A stretch of DNA of 64,000 nt, from positions 111,229-175,228 of the forward strand of contig NZ_JABTTS010000027.1 of the NCBI RefSeq assembly GCF_018638295.1. Reading direction: 5' to 3'. The notes beneath the pieces are model-generated. The model searched no databases. It was not told the DNA's origin and saw only the letters and a program-made list of their open reading frames with translations. This DNA comes from Streptomyces sp. CHD11 (GTDB taxonomy: Bacteria > Actinomycetota > Actinomycetes > Streptomycetales > Streptomycetaceae). The position numbers were made by a program, and so were the translations under genes. Positions 51,850 to 60,923 of the stretch are shown here, in pieces (within the stretch, counting starts at the first letter, position 1; each line of letters starts with the position of its first letter).

Positions 51850-53631
51850 TCATCCGTGCCAGGACCGCCACAGCGCCGCGTACGCGCCGTCCGCCGCGAC
51901 GAGTTCGTCGTGGCTGCCCAGCTCACTGATGCGGCCGTTCTCCACGACGGCGATGACGTCCGCGTCGTGGGCGGTGTGCAGCCGGTGGGCGATGGCGACC
52001 ACCGTCCGGCCGTCCAGGACCCGGGCCAGGGAACGTTCCAGGTGACGTGCCGCGCGGGGGTCGAGCAGCGAGGTCGCCTCGTCCAGGACCAGGGTGTGCG
52101 GGTCCGCCAGCACCAGCCGGGCCAGCGCGATCTGCTGGGCCTGGGCCGGGGTGAGCGCGAAACCGCCCGAGCCGACCTCGGTGTCGAGGCCGTCCTCGAG
52201 CGCGCGTGCCCAGCCGTCCGCGTCGACCGCCCCGACCGCCGCCCACAACTCGGCGTCCCCGGCGTCCGCCCGGGCGAGCCGCAGATTGTCGCGCAGGGAG
52301 CCCACGAACACGTGGTGCTCCTGGTTGACCAGGGCCACATGCTCCCGGACCCGTTCGGCGGTCATCCGCGACAGCTCGGCGTCTCCCAGGGTGACCCGTC
52401 CCTGCCGGGGTGCGTAGATCCCGGCGAGCAGGCGGCCCAGAGTGGACTTGCCCGCGCCCGAGGGACCGACCAGCGCCAGCCTGGTCCCGGGCGGGACCTC
52501 CAGGGACACCTCGCGCAGGACATCCACGCCCTCCTGGTAGCCGAAGTGCACCCGGTCCGCGTGCACCCGGTGCCCGTCGGGGGCCAGAGCGGTGTCCCCG
52601 GCGTCGGGCTCGATGTCCCGGACCCCGACCAGCCGGGCCAGCGACACCTGCGCCACCTGCAACTCGTCGTACCAGCGCAGGATGAGCCCCACCGGGTCCA
52701 CGAGCATCTGCGCGATCAGCGCGCCCGTGGTCAGCTGACCGACACCGATCCAGCCCTGCAGGACGAAGACCCCGCCGATCATCAGGACCGAGGCCAGCAC
52801 GGTCACATGGGTGACGCTGACGACGGGGAAGAGCACCGACCGCAGCCAGAGCGTGTAGCGCTCCCAGGCCGTCCACTCCCCGACCCGCTGGTCCGTCAGC
52901 GCCACGCGGCGCGTGCCGAGGCGGTGCGCCTCCACGGTCCGCCCCGCGTCCACGGTCTCCGCCAGCGCGGCGGCCACGGCCGCGTACCCCGCGGCCTCCG
53001 AGCGGTAGGCGGCCGGCGCTCGCCGGAAGTACCAGCGGCAGCCGGCCACCAGCAGCGGCACGGCCACCAGCACCGCCGGTGCCAGCTCGGGCGCGGTGAC
53101 GACGAGTCCGCCCAGCAGCAGCACCACCCACACCGCGCCGATGGCCAGCTGCGGCACCGCCTCGCGCATCGCGTTGCCGAGCCGGTCGATGTCGGTCGTG
53201 ATCCGCGACAGCAGATCACCCGTGCCGGCCCGCTCCAGCACGCCCGGCGGCAGCCCGACCGACCGCACCAGGAAATCCTCGCGCAGATCGGCCAGCATCC
53301 GTTCACCGAGCATCGCCCCGCGCAGCCGGACCTGCCGGACGAAAGCCGCCTGGACGGCCAGCGCGAGCACGAAGATCCCCGCGGTGAGCCCCGGACGCAG
53401 CTCCCGCCCGGGATCGGCCATCCCCTCCACCAGTCCGCCGAGCAGGTAAGGCCCCACCATCGAGGCGATCACGGCGACCGTGTTCACCGTGACCAGCAGC
53501 AGGAAGGCCCGGCGGTGCCGGCGCAGCAGTTCCGTGACGTAGGCGCGCACGGTGGCGGGCGTGCCCACGGGAAGGGTGGTGGCAGCCGTGGGTGCCGCCG
53601 GGTCGTAGGCCGGTGGCGCGACGCCGATCAT
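51850..53631 (-). CDS. ABC exporter half-transporter with degenerate signature motif
   Basis: A 593-residue protein with an N-terminal six-helix membrane domain (about 40-340) and a C-terminal ATPase. Walker A is intact (GPSGAGKS, 389-396), as are the Q-loop (Q437), Walker B TLVLDE with E518, and H549 of the H-loop. The signature LSGGQ, however, is LTPAQ (493-497). The upstream gene overlaps its start (ATGA), so the two half-transporters form a heterodimer. GAGGAG precedes the ATG. Substrate unknown; drug or lipid export is possible. Confidence 0.92.
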   Translation of the reverse strand: MIGVAPPAYDPAAPTAATTLPVGTPATVRAYVTELLRRHRRAFLLLVTVNTVAVIASMVGPYLLGGLVEGMADPGRELRPGLTAGIFVLALAVQAAFVRQVRLRGAMLGERMLADLREDFLVRSVGLPPGVLERAGTGDLLSRITTDIDRLGNAMREAVPQLAIGAVWVVLLLGGLVVTAPELAPAVLVAVPLLVAGCRWYFRRAPAAYRSEAAGYAAVAAALAETVDAGRTVEAHRLGTRRVALTDQRVGEWTAWERYTLWLRSVLFPVVSVTHVTVLASVLMIGGVFVLQGWIGVGQLTTGALIAQMLVDPVGLILRWYDELQVAQVSLARLVGVRDIEPDAGDTALAPDGHRVHADRVHFGYQEGVDVLREVSLEVPPGTRLALVGPSGAGKSTLGRLLAGIYAPRQGRVTLGDAELSRMTAERVREHVALVNQEHHVFVGSLRDNLRLARADAGDAELWAAVGAVDADGWARALEDGLDTEVGSGGFALTPAQAQQIALARLVLADPHTLVLDEATSLLDPRAARHLERSLARVLDGRTVVAIAHRLHTAHDADVIAVVENGRISELGSHDELVAADGAYAALWRSWHG

Positions 53632-55451
53632 GCCGTCTCCTCGATCTCTTCCCGTTCTTCCCGTCTCAGCAGGACCCCGTCCGCGTGCAGGACCCGGTCC
53701 CCGGCCGGTGCCGCCCCGTCGTCCTCGGTCTCGCGGGTCACCACGGCCCGGTACCGGGGATCGGTGCGCAGCAGCTCGCGGTGGCCGCCGACCGCCGCGA
53801 CGGTGTCGCCGTGCAGGAACACCACCCGCTCGGCGCGGTCCAGCAGCAGGGGGGACGAGGTCAACACCACCGTGGTGCGGCCCGCCCGCAGTCCGCGCAC
53901 GCCCTCGGCGATCCTGGCCTCGGTGTGCGAGTCGACGGCCGACGTCGGCTCGTCCAGGACGAGTACCTGCGGGTCCGTGACGAGTGACCTGGCCAGCGCG
54001 AGCCGTTGGCGCTGTCCGCCGGACAGGGACCGCCCGCGTTCGGTGATCCGGGCGTCCATCGGGTCCCCGGAGCCCTTCGCGCCCTGTGCCAGCGCCGTCA
54101 GCACGTCCCCGCACTGTGCGGCGTGCAGCGCGTCCCGGGGGTCCACCGCCCCGGACGCGGGCACGTCGAGCAGCTCGAGCAGCGTGCCGGACAGCAGCAC
54201 CGGATCCTTGTCCTGCACCAGGACGGCCTCGCGGGCGGAGTCCAGCGGCAGCTCGTCGAGGGGGACTCCGCCGAGCAGCACCGACGTTCCCTGCTCCGAG
54301 GCGTGCCCGCCGAGCCGTTCGGCCAGCCGTCCCGCCGCGTCGGGATCACCGCAGACCACCGCGGTGAGGCTGCCCGCGGGGGCGAGCAGTCCGGTCGCCG
54401 GGTCGTACAGGTCGCCGGACGGGGCCCCGGCGGCACGGGATCCCGCGGTGTCCGTGGGCCGTTCCAGCGCCAGCACGCGTGCGGCCCGCCTGGCCGAGGG
54501 GCGCGAGAAGGAGTACGCCATCGCGATCTCCTCGAAGTGCCGGATCGGATAGGTGAGCAGCATGACCGAGCTGTAGACGGTGACCAGCTCACCGACGGTG
54601 ATCCGGCCCTCGCGGGCCAGCTGGACCCCGTACCAGACGACGGTGATCAGCAGCAGACCGGGCAGCAGCACCTGGATCGCGGCGATCAGCGACCACATGC
54701 GCGCACTGCGTACGGCAGCGTGGCGTACCTCCTGGGAGGCGCGGCGGTAGCGGTCGAGGAAGAGTTCCTCGCCGCCGATGCCGCGGAGCACACGCAGCCC
54801 GGCCACGGTGTCGGAGGCCAGCTCGGTGGCCCGGCCCGCCTTCTCGCGCTGGACGTCCGCCCGCCGGGTGGCGCGGGGCAGCAGCGGCAGCACCGCGATC
54901 GCCAGCAGGGGCAGTCCGACGCTGACGACGACTCCGAGCGCCGGCTGGTAGATCAGCAGGCCGGTGCAGACCAGCACGATCGTGACCGCCGCCGCGGTGA
55001 ACCGCGACAGGGCCTCCACGAACCAGCCGATCTTCTCGACATCACCGGTGGAGACGGCCACGACCTCCCCCGCGGCGACCCGGCGGGTCAGCGCGGAGCC
55101 CAGTGTCGCGGCCTTGCGGCCGAGCAGTTGCTGCACTCGGGCGGCGGCGGTGATCCAGTTGGTGACGGCGGCCCGGTGCAGGAAGGTCTCGCCGACCGCG
55201 TTGCCGGCGCAGGCCAGCGCCATCAGTCCGCCCGCCAGGGCGAGCCGGCCGCCGGAGCCGTCGACCGCGGCCTGGACGGCGACACCGACGCAGAACGGCA
55301 GCGAGGCGACGGAGACGAAGTGCAACAGGCCCCAGGCCAGTGCCGTGAGCTGCCCGGAGAGCTGGTTGCGGAAGAGCCACCACAGGAAGCGGGGACCCGA
55401 GCGCGCATCGGGCACCCCCGGGTCGGGATACGGAAGGTCTCGGATCTGCAT
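53628..55451 (-). CDS. ABC exporter half-transporter with degenerate Walker A
   Basis: A 607-residue partner of the overlapping gene. The membrane domain spans about 35-320. In the ATPase the signature is intact (LSGGQ, 476-480) and Walker B has E501. The Walker A is replaced by GDPDAAGR (368-375), with no lysine, and the H-loop histidine is S533. This is the mirror of its partner's lesion. The start at 55451 has only a weak ribosome site. MarR and its divergent exporter lie upstream. Confidence 0.92.
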   Translation of the reverse strand: MQIRDLPYPDPGVPDARSGPRFLWWLFRNQLSGQLTALAWGLLHFVSVASLPFCVGVAVQAAVDGSGGRLALAGGLMALACAGNAVGETFLHRAAVTNWITAAARVQQLLGRKAATLGSALTRRVAAGEVVAVSTGDVEKIGWFVEALSRFTAAAVTIVLVCTGLLIYQPALGVVVSVGLPLLAIAVLPLLPRATRRADVQREKAGRATELASDTVAGLRVLRGIGGEELFLDRYRRASQEVRHAAVRSARMWSLIAAIQVLLPGLLLITVVWYGVQLAREGRITVGELVTVYSSVMLLTYPIRHFEEIAMAYSFSRPSARRAARVLALERPTDTAGSRAAGAPSGDLYDPATGLLAPAGSLTAVVCGDPDAAGRLAERLGGHASEQGTSVLLGGVPLDELPLDSAREAVLVQDKDPVLLSGTLLELLDVPASGAVDPRDALHAAQCGDVLTALAQGAKGSGDPMDARITERGRSLSGGQRQRLALARSLVTDPQVLVLDEPTSAVDSHTEARIAEGVRGLRAGRTTVVLTSSPLLLDRAERVVFLHGDTVAAVGGHRELLRTDPRYRAVVTRETEDDGAAPAGDRVLHADGVLLRREEREEIEETA

Positions 55452-55725
55452 GACGTCCCAGTGGCTCGGATCAGGATGCGGCGGAAAGGGAGACGGGGGG
55501 AGCGGAGGGCGGAAGGGGGCAGTGGAGGCGGTGGGGAGAGGCGCGGCGGGGAGGAGCGGTGCCGGCGAGGGGGTTCGCGGCACGCCTGCGCACCGTCCGC
55601 GGACGGCGAGCAGCAAACCGTGACAGGTTGACGCCGTCGGGGACGGAAGGGCAAACGGTTTTCCACGCCACCGGGCGGAACCGGCGGTCCGCCCGGCCGC
55701 ACCCTCCCCCGTCACCCCACGGGTT
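55452..55725. other. Interval between the heterodimeric ABC operon and marR
   Basis: 274 bases with purine/pyrimidine-biased runs and no gene frame I can support. It probably contains the promoter of the leftward ABC operon, which I could not pin down. Confidence 0.5.
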
Positions 55726-56190
55726 TCAGACGGACGGACCCCGGCACTGCGGGGCGGTCTTCCCGTCGACCAGGGTGTCCAGCAGCTCGCCCAGTGCCTC
55801 GCGCTGCTCCTCACCCAGCGGGGCCAGGATCTCCTCCGCCGCGGTCCGGCGCGCCGCCCGCAGTTCGCGCAGCGCCGCGCGTCCGTCGTCGGTGAGCTCG
55901 ATCCGGATCACCCGTCGGTTGGCCGGATCCGGCACCCTGCGGACCTTGCCGCCGGTCTCCAGCCCGTCGACCAGCGTGGTGACGGCCCGGGGGACCACCT
56001 CGAGCCGCTCGGCGAGATCGGTCATGCGCGGCGGCGAGCCGTAGTGCGCGAGCGTGCGCAGCAGCCGGGACTGGGCAGGGGTGATACCGAGTTCGCGCCG
56101 TTCCAGATGGCGCTTCTGGATGCGATGGACCCGGCGGGTGAGCCGAAGCAGCTGCTCGGCCAGCTGGCCGTCGGGATCGGGAACGGTCAT
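55726..56190 (-). CDS. MarR-family transcriptional regulator
   Basis: A 154-residue winged-helix regulator (LTRRVHRIQKRHLERRELG start; RMTDLAERLEVVPRAVTTLVD recognition helix region, given as RMTDLAERLEVV and PRAVTTLVD; wing VRRVPDPANRRVIRIEL). It lies between the leftward heterodimeric ABC operon and the rightward ABC exporter. The divergent region holds a TCATTGT inverted repeat, so it probably represses the rightward exporter and itself. Confidence 0.92.
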   Translation of the reverse strand: MTVPDPDGQLAEQLLRLTRRVHRIQKRHLERRELGITPAQSRLLRTLAHYGSPPRMTDLAERLEVVPRAVTTLVDGLETGGKVRRVPDPANRRVIRIELTDDGRAALRELRAARRTAAEEILAPLGEEQREALGELLDTLVDGKTAPQCRGPSV

Positions 56191-56214
56191 GCGGGAACAT
56201 TATCAGGATGACGT

Positions 56215-56239
56215 TCATTGTGAGTATGGGTAACAATGA
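56215..56239. promoter_or_regulatory. Candidate MarR operator
   Basis: TCATTGT (56215-56221) and ACAATGA (56233-56239), a perfect inverted repeat with an 11-base spacer. It lies in the 112-base region between marR and the divergent ABC gene. A second pair, GAAC/GTTC, lies nearby at about 56195-56215. Confidence 0.6.
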
Positions 56240-56302
56240 GCAGGGTTCCGGCATCCGTACACCCCGGGGCACCCTCTCCGGGCGCCCGTCCCGAAGGAGA
56301 CC

Positions 56303-58105
56303 ATGCATCCCGATCACGAAGCCGGCCGGACCCCGCCCGCCGGCGCCACGGAACAACCCCGGCAGGTGCGGCGCATCCTGAGGCTCTTCCGCCCCTACCG
56401 GGGGCGCCTCGCGATCGTCGGCCTGCTGGTCGGCGCCGCATCGCTGGTCTCGGTCGCCACACCGTTCCTGCTGAAGGCGATTCTCGACGTCGCGATCCCG
56501 CAAGGCCGCACCGGGCTGCTCAGTCTGCTCGCGCTCGGCATGATCCTCAGCGCGGTCCTCACCAGCATCTTCGGCGTCCTGCAGACGCTGATCTCCACGA
56601 CCGTCGGCCAGCGTGTCATGCACGACCTGCGTACCGCCGTCTACGGGCGGCTCCAGAGCATGTCGCTCGCCTTCTTCACCCGCACCCGCACCGGCGAGGT
56701 CCAGAGCCGCATCGCCGACGACATCGGCGGCATGCAGGCCACCGTGACCTCGACGGCGACCTCCCTGGTCTCCAATCTCACCAGCGTCGTGGCCACCGTC
56801 GTCGCGATGCTGGTGCTCGACTGGCGGCTGACCGTCGTGTCGCTGGTGCTGCTGCCCGTCTTCGTCTGGATCAGCCGCCGCGTCGGCAACGAACGCAGGA
56901 AGATCACCACCGAGCGCCAGAAACAGATGGCGGCGATGGCCGCCACGGTCACCGAGTCGCTCTCGGTCAGCGGCATCCTGCTCGGCCGCACCATGGGCCG
57001 CTCCGACTCACTGGCCGGTGCCTTCTCGGACGAGTCCGAGCGCCTGGTCGACCTCGAGGTGCGGTCGAACATGGCCGGCCGCTGGCGGATGGCCGTCATC
57101 ACCATCGTCATGGCCGCGATGCCGGCCGTCATCTACTGGGCGGCCGGGATCGCCCTGCAGACCGGCGGTCCCGAGGTCTCGATCGGCACGATCGTCGCCT
57201 TCGTCTCGCTCCAGCAGGGTCTCTTCCGCCCGGCCGTGAGCCTGCTGTCCACCGGTGTCCAGATCCAGAGCTCGCTCGCGCTCTTCCAGCGCATCTTCGA
57301 GTACCTGGACCTCCCCGTCGACATCACCGAGCGCGAGGACCCGGTGCGCCTGGACCGGATCAAGGGCGAGGTCCGCTTCGAGAACGTCTCCTTCGGCTAC
57401 GGCGACAAGAGCGGGCCCGTGCTCGACGGCATCGACATCACCGTGCCGCCGGGAGGCGGTCTCGCCGTCGTCGGCGCGACCGGCGCGGGCAAGTCGACGC
57501 TCGGTCATCTGGTGCCCCGGCTGTACGACGTCACGGGCGGCCGGGTCACCCTCGACGGGGTCGATGTGCGGGACCTCGACTTCGGCACGCTGGCCCGCGG
57601 GGTCGGGGTCGTCTCCCAGGAGACCTACCTCTTCCACGCCTCGATCGCGGACAACCTGCGGTTCGCCAAGCCGGACGCCACCGACGAGGAACTGCGGGCG
57701 GCGGCCGCCGCCGCCCAGATCCACGACCACATCGCCGCACTGCCCGACGGGTACGACACCGTGGTCGGCGAGCGCGGCCACCGGTTCTCCGGGGGCGAGA
57801 AGCAGCGCCTGGCGATCGCCCGCACCATCCTGCGCGACCCGCCCGTCCTGGTGCTCGACGAGGCCACCAGCGCCCTGGACACCCGGACCGAGGCCGCCGT
57901 CCAGCAGGCCCTGGACGCACTGTCGGCCAACCGCACCACGCTCACCATCGCCCACCGCCTGTCCACCGTTCGCGGCGCCGACCAGATCGTGGTCCTCGAC
58001 TCCGGCCGCGCGGTCGAACGCGGCACGCACGAGGAACTGGTGGAGCGGAACGGGCGGTACGCGGCGCTTGTGCGCCGGGACGCCCGACTGGAGCCGACAA
58101 GATGA
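56303..58105 (+). CDS. Homodimeric-type ABC exporter (MsbA/LmrA-like)
   Basis: A 600-residue half-transporter with all ATPase motifs intact: Walker A GATGAGKST, signature FSGGEKQ, Walker B VLVLDEATSALD and IAHRLS. Six membrane helices precede it. AAGGAG is close to the ATG. Divergent from marR, it is probably a multidrug-type exporter induced through MarR ligands. The tail ends at 58105, and a transglycosylase gene follows. Confidence 0.92.
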   Translation: MHPDHEAGRTPPAGATEQPRQVRRILRLFRPYRGRLAIVGLLVGAASLVSVATPFLLKAILDVAIPQGRTGLLSLLALGMILSAVLTSIFGVLQTLISTTVGQRVMHDLRTAVYGRLQSMSLAFFTRTRTGEVQSRIADDIGGMQATVTSTATSLVSNLTSVVATVVAMLVLDWRLTVVSLVLLPVFVWISRRVGNERRKITTERQKQMAAMAATVTESLSVSGILLGRTMGRSDSLAGAFSDESERLVDLEVRSNMAGRWRMAVITIVMAAMPAVIYWAAGIALQTGGPEVSIGTIVAFVSLQQGLFRPAVSLLSTGVQIQSSLALFQRIFEYLDLPVDITEREDPVRLDRIKGEVRFENVSFGYGDKSGPVLDGIDITVPPGGGLAVVGATGAGKSTLGHLVPRLYDVTGGRVTLDGVDVRDLDFGTLARGVGVVSQETYLFHASIADNLRFAKPDATDEELRAAAAAAQIHDHIAALPDGYDTVVGERGHRFSGGEKQRLAIARTILRDPPVLVLDEATSALDTRTEAAVQQALDALSANRTTLTIAHRLSTVRGADQIVVLDSGRAVERGTHEELVERNGRYAALVRRDARLEPTR

Positions 58106-58148
58106 AGATATGCCGGGTTTACGGCGCTATGCGGGTTACCGTGCCCGC

Positions 58149-58991
58149 ATGCAGACGAACACTCCGTCACGGAGCACGATCCGACTGACGCGCCGGGGCC
58201 GTCTCGCTCTCGCCGCGCTGGGGGCCGTCGTGGCCGGCACCGCCGTGGCGGTGCCGCTGCTGATGGTGAACGGCGACGACGAGTCCCGCCCCAGGACCCT
58301 GATCGTCCCGGAGGGCTGGCGGGCCAGTCAGGTGTACGCCGCCATCGACAAGACCCTCGACCTGCCGGCGGGCTCCACGAAGAAGTCCCTCGCCAAGGCG
58401 GACCTGAAGCTTCCGGACGAGGCCGAGGGCAATCCGGAGGGCTATCTGTTCCCGGCCACCTATCCGCTTCCGGAGAAGGCCACCCCGCAGAAACTGCTGG
58501 CCCGGATGGTCGAGACGGCCGACAAGAAGTTCAACGGAGCCCCGATCGCGGCCGGTGCGCAGCGCAACGCGATGAACGTCTATCAGGCGGTCACCGTCGC
58601 CAGCATCGTCCAGGCCGAGGCCCCCACCAGGGGCGACATGGGCAAGGTGGCCCGCGTGATCTTCAACCGGCTGGAGCGCGGGATGCCGCTCCAGATGGAC
58701 TCGACCGTCGACTACGCGCTGGGCCGCTCGACGCCGAGCACGGCGGCGGACACCGAGATCGACAGCCCCTACAACTCCTACCAGCGCATGGGACTGCCGC
58801 CGACCCCGATCGACAACCCCGGCGAGGACGCGGTGCGGGCCGCCGTCAGCCCCACCCCGGGCGACTGGCTCTACTTCGTCACGGTCAAGCCGGGCGACAC
58901 CCGCTTCACCGCGGACTTCGCCGAACACGAGCGCGACGTGGCCGAGTCCAACGCCCAGCGGAAGAGGGCGGACGAAGCGGCGAAGAAGTGA
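58149..58991 (+). CDS. Endolytic transglycosylase, MltG/YceG family
   Basis: A 280-residue membrane-anchored enzyme with one N-terminal helix (about 18-40) and a YceG domain. The catalytic glutamate is E157 in ASIVQAEAPT. The MltG hallmark YNSYQRMGLPPTPIDNPG is intact. It would cut nascent glycan strands. It is shorter than the main MltG (usually next to aroE/ruvX), so it is probably a second copy. An ATG at 58110 would add 13 residues, including a TTA codon. Neither start has a clear ribosome site. Confidence 0.86.
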   Translation: MQTNTPSRSTIRLTRRGRLALAALGAVVAGTAVAVPLLMVNGDDESRPRTLIVPEGWRASQVYAAIDKTLDLPAGSTKKSLAKADLKLPDEAEGNPEGYLFPATYPLPEKATPQKLLARMVETADKKFNGAPIAAGAQRNAMNVYQAVTVASIVQAEAPTRGDMGKVARVIFNRLERGMPLQMDSTVDYALGRSTPSTAADTEIDSPYNSYQRMGLPPTPIDNPGEDAVRAAVSPTPGDWLYFVTVKPGDTRFTADFAEHERDVAESNAQRKRADEAAKK

Positions 58992-59094
58992 TCCACCCGG
59001 ACGGGCGGTCCCGTCCCGTCCCGGCCCGGCCCCGAGGGTCATGCCGCGGCCGGCACGTCGCGACGGTCACATCGCGACCGGCCGGTCCCCACGG

Positions 59095-60165
59095 TCACGC
59101 CGCCGCCGGCTCCTGGCCGGCCAGTAGCCGCCGGATGTCCCGCACCGCCGCGCGTCCCGCCCGGTTGGCCCCGATGGTGCTCGCCGAGGGGCCGTAACCG
59201 ACCAGGTGGACGCGCGGATCGGCGGCCGCCCGTGTGCCCTCGAGCCGGACGCCGCCGCCGGGCTCCCGCAGCCGCAGCGGCGTGAGGTGGCCGACGGCGG
59301 GCCGGAACCCCGTGGCCCACAGGATGACGTCGGCCGCCACTCGCCGTCCGTCCCCCCACTCCACGCCGTCCGGAGTGATCCGGTCGAACATCGGCTGCCG
59401 GTCGAGCACGCCGGCGGCCAGTCCCTCGCGGATCGCGTCGTTGAGCGGCAGCCCCGTGACCGAGACGACACTGCGCGGCGGCAGCCCCTGCCGTACCCGC
59501 TCCTCGACGAGTGCCACGGCCGCCCGCCCGGCCTCCTCGTCGAAGGGGCCCTCACGGAACACCGGGGGCCGCCGGGTGACCCACGTCGTGGCCGCGGCGT
59601 ACGGAGCGATCTCCAGCAGATGCTGGGTGCCCGAGGCACCGCCCCCCACCACGACCACCCGCTGCCCCGCGAACGCCTCCGGCCCCGGATACCGCACGGT
59701 GTGCAACTGGCGCCCGCGGAACGTCTCCTGACCCGGAGAGCGCGGCCAGAACGGCCGGTCCCAGGTGCCGGTGGCGCTGATCAGCGCCCGGGTGGCCCAG
59801 ACGCCGCCGGAGGTCTCCACCAGCAGACGCCCGCCGGGTCCCTCCCGTACCGCCCGTACGTCCACCGGCCGAAGTACCCGCAGGTCGAACGTCCGCTCAT
59901 AGCGGTCGAAGTACTCACTGATCACCTCGGACGAGGCCCGCGCCGGATCGGCACCCACGAGTTCCATGCCGGGCAGCGCGTGCATCCCGTGCACCTTGCC
60001 GTAGGTCAGCGAGGGCCACCGGAACTGCCAGGCGCCGCCGGGACCGGGGGAGTGGTCCAGCACCACGAAGTCGCGGTCCGCCTCGAGGCCGGTCCGCCGC
60101 AGGTGATAGGCGCTCGCCAGCCCGGCCTGCCCCGCGCCCACGACGACCACCTCGACCTCGCGCAT
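59095..60165 (-). CDS. FAD-dependent monooxygenase (flavoprotein oxidoreductase)
   Basis: A 356-residue enzyme with two dinucleotide motifs: VVVVGAGQAGLASAYHL near the start for FAD and VVVVGGGASGTQHLLEI for NADPH. Between them lies a stretch, LISATGTWDRPF, typical of flavin monooxygenases; the canonical FxGxxxHxxxW fingerprint appears as FRGRQLHTVRYP. The ATG at 60165 fits the conserved start. It diverges from the YjbQ gene. Substrate unknown. Confidence 0.85.
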   Translation of the reverse strand: MREVEVVVVGAGQAGLASAYHLRRTGLEADRDFVVLDHSPGPGGAWQFRWPSLTYGKVHGMHALPGMELVGADPARASSEVISEYFDRYERTFDLRVLRPVDVRAVREGPGGRLLVETSGGVWATRALISATGTWDRPFWPRSPGQETFRGRQLHTVRYPGPEAFAGQRVVVVGGGASGTQHLLEIAPYAAATTWVTRRPPVFREGPFDEEAGRAAVALVEERVRQGLPPRSVVSVTGLPLNDAIREGLAAGVLDRQPMFDRITPDGVEWGDGRRVAADVILWATGFRPAVGHLTPLRLREPGGGVRLEGTRAAADPRVHLVGYGPSASTIGANRAGRAAVRDIRRLLAGQEPAAA

Positions 60166-60257
60166 GTTGTTCACGCTTCTACTAACAGAGCCCAGGCCGT
60201 GGATCTTCCCACCGCCCCTGCCGCGCGAAGCCCGCCGGGTCGGCCAGGATGGAGGGC

Positions 60258-60680
60258 ATGTCCGATGCCTTCACCACCCGAGTCCTGAACATCACCACCG
60301 GCTCCGACGAGCGGGTCGTGGACCTCACCGGCGACTGCGAGTCCTTCCTGCGGGAGGCGGCGGCCGGCCGCGACGGCCTGCTGAACATCTTCGTGCCGCA
60401 CGCCACGGCCGGGATCGCCGTCATCGAGACCGGCGCCGGCAGCGACGACGACCTGCTGTCCGCCCTGCACACCCTGCTGCCCGCCGACGACCGCTGGCAG
60501 CACCGGCACGGCGCCCCCGGCCACGGCCGCGACCACGTCCTGCCCGCCTTCGTGCCGCCCCACGCGACGCTCCCGGTGGTCGACGGACGCCTGGAGCTGG
60601 GCACCTGGCAGTCGGTGTGCCTGGTCGACACGAACAGGGACAACCCCGACCGTCGCGTGAGGCTCAGCTTCCTCGGCTGA
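60258..60680 (+). CDS. YjbQ/UPF0047 family protein
   Basis: A 140-residue protein with the family blocks DCESFLREAA, VPHATAGIAVIE and GTWQSVCLVDTN. Members can show weak thiamine-phosphate synthase activity, but the physiological role is unclear. GGAGG lies very close to the ATG at 60258; ATG 60249 is an alternative. It is followed by about 240 bases without a supported gene. Confidence 0.88.
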   Translation: MSDAFTTRVLNITTGSDERVVDLTGDCESFLREAAAGRDGLLNIFVPHATAGIAVIETGAGSDDDLLSALHTLLPADDRWQHRHGAPGHGRDHVLPAFVPPHATLPVVDGRLELGTWQSVCLVDTNRDNPDRRVRLSFLG

Positions 60681-60923
60681 CGCATGCCGGGGCGGCCCCG
60701 CCCCACCCGGCGCGGTGCCGGCCGCCGGGCGCTCGGCGGCCGGCGGCGTCCGGCGCGGCCCGCCCACTGAACGGGCCGGACGGCACGCGGGCCGCACACG
60801 TCCCCGCACCGGTGGGCGTCACCGGGCCGGACTCGCACGAGGGCGTGCACTCAACGGCCGCGGAATCCGGGAGCGGGCGCACGGTCCTCCTCGGCTGAAG
60901 ACCTAGGCGGACGCGCGGTCTCC

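Noticed and set aside
58110..58148. ATG 58110 as the MltG start
   Set aside because: Not chosen because of a TTA codon and a poor ribosome site, though it cannot be excluded.
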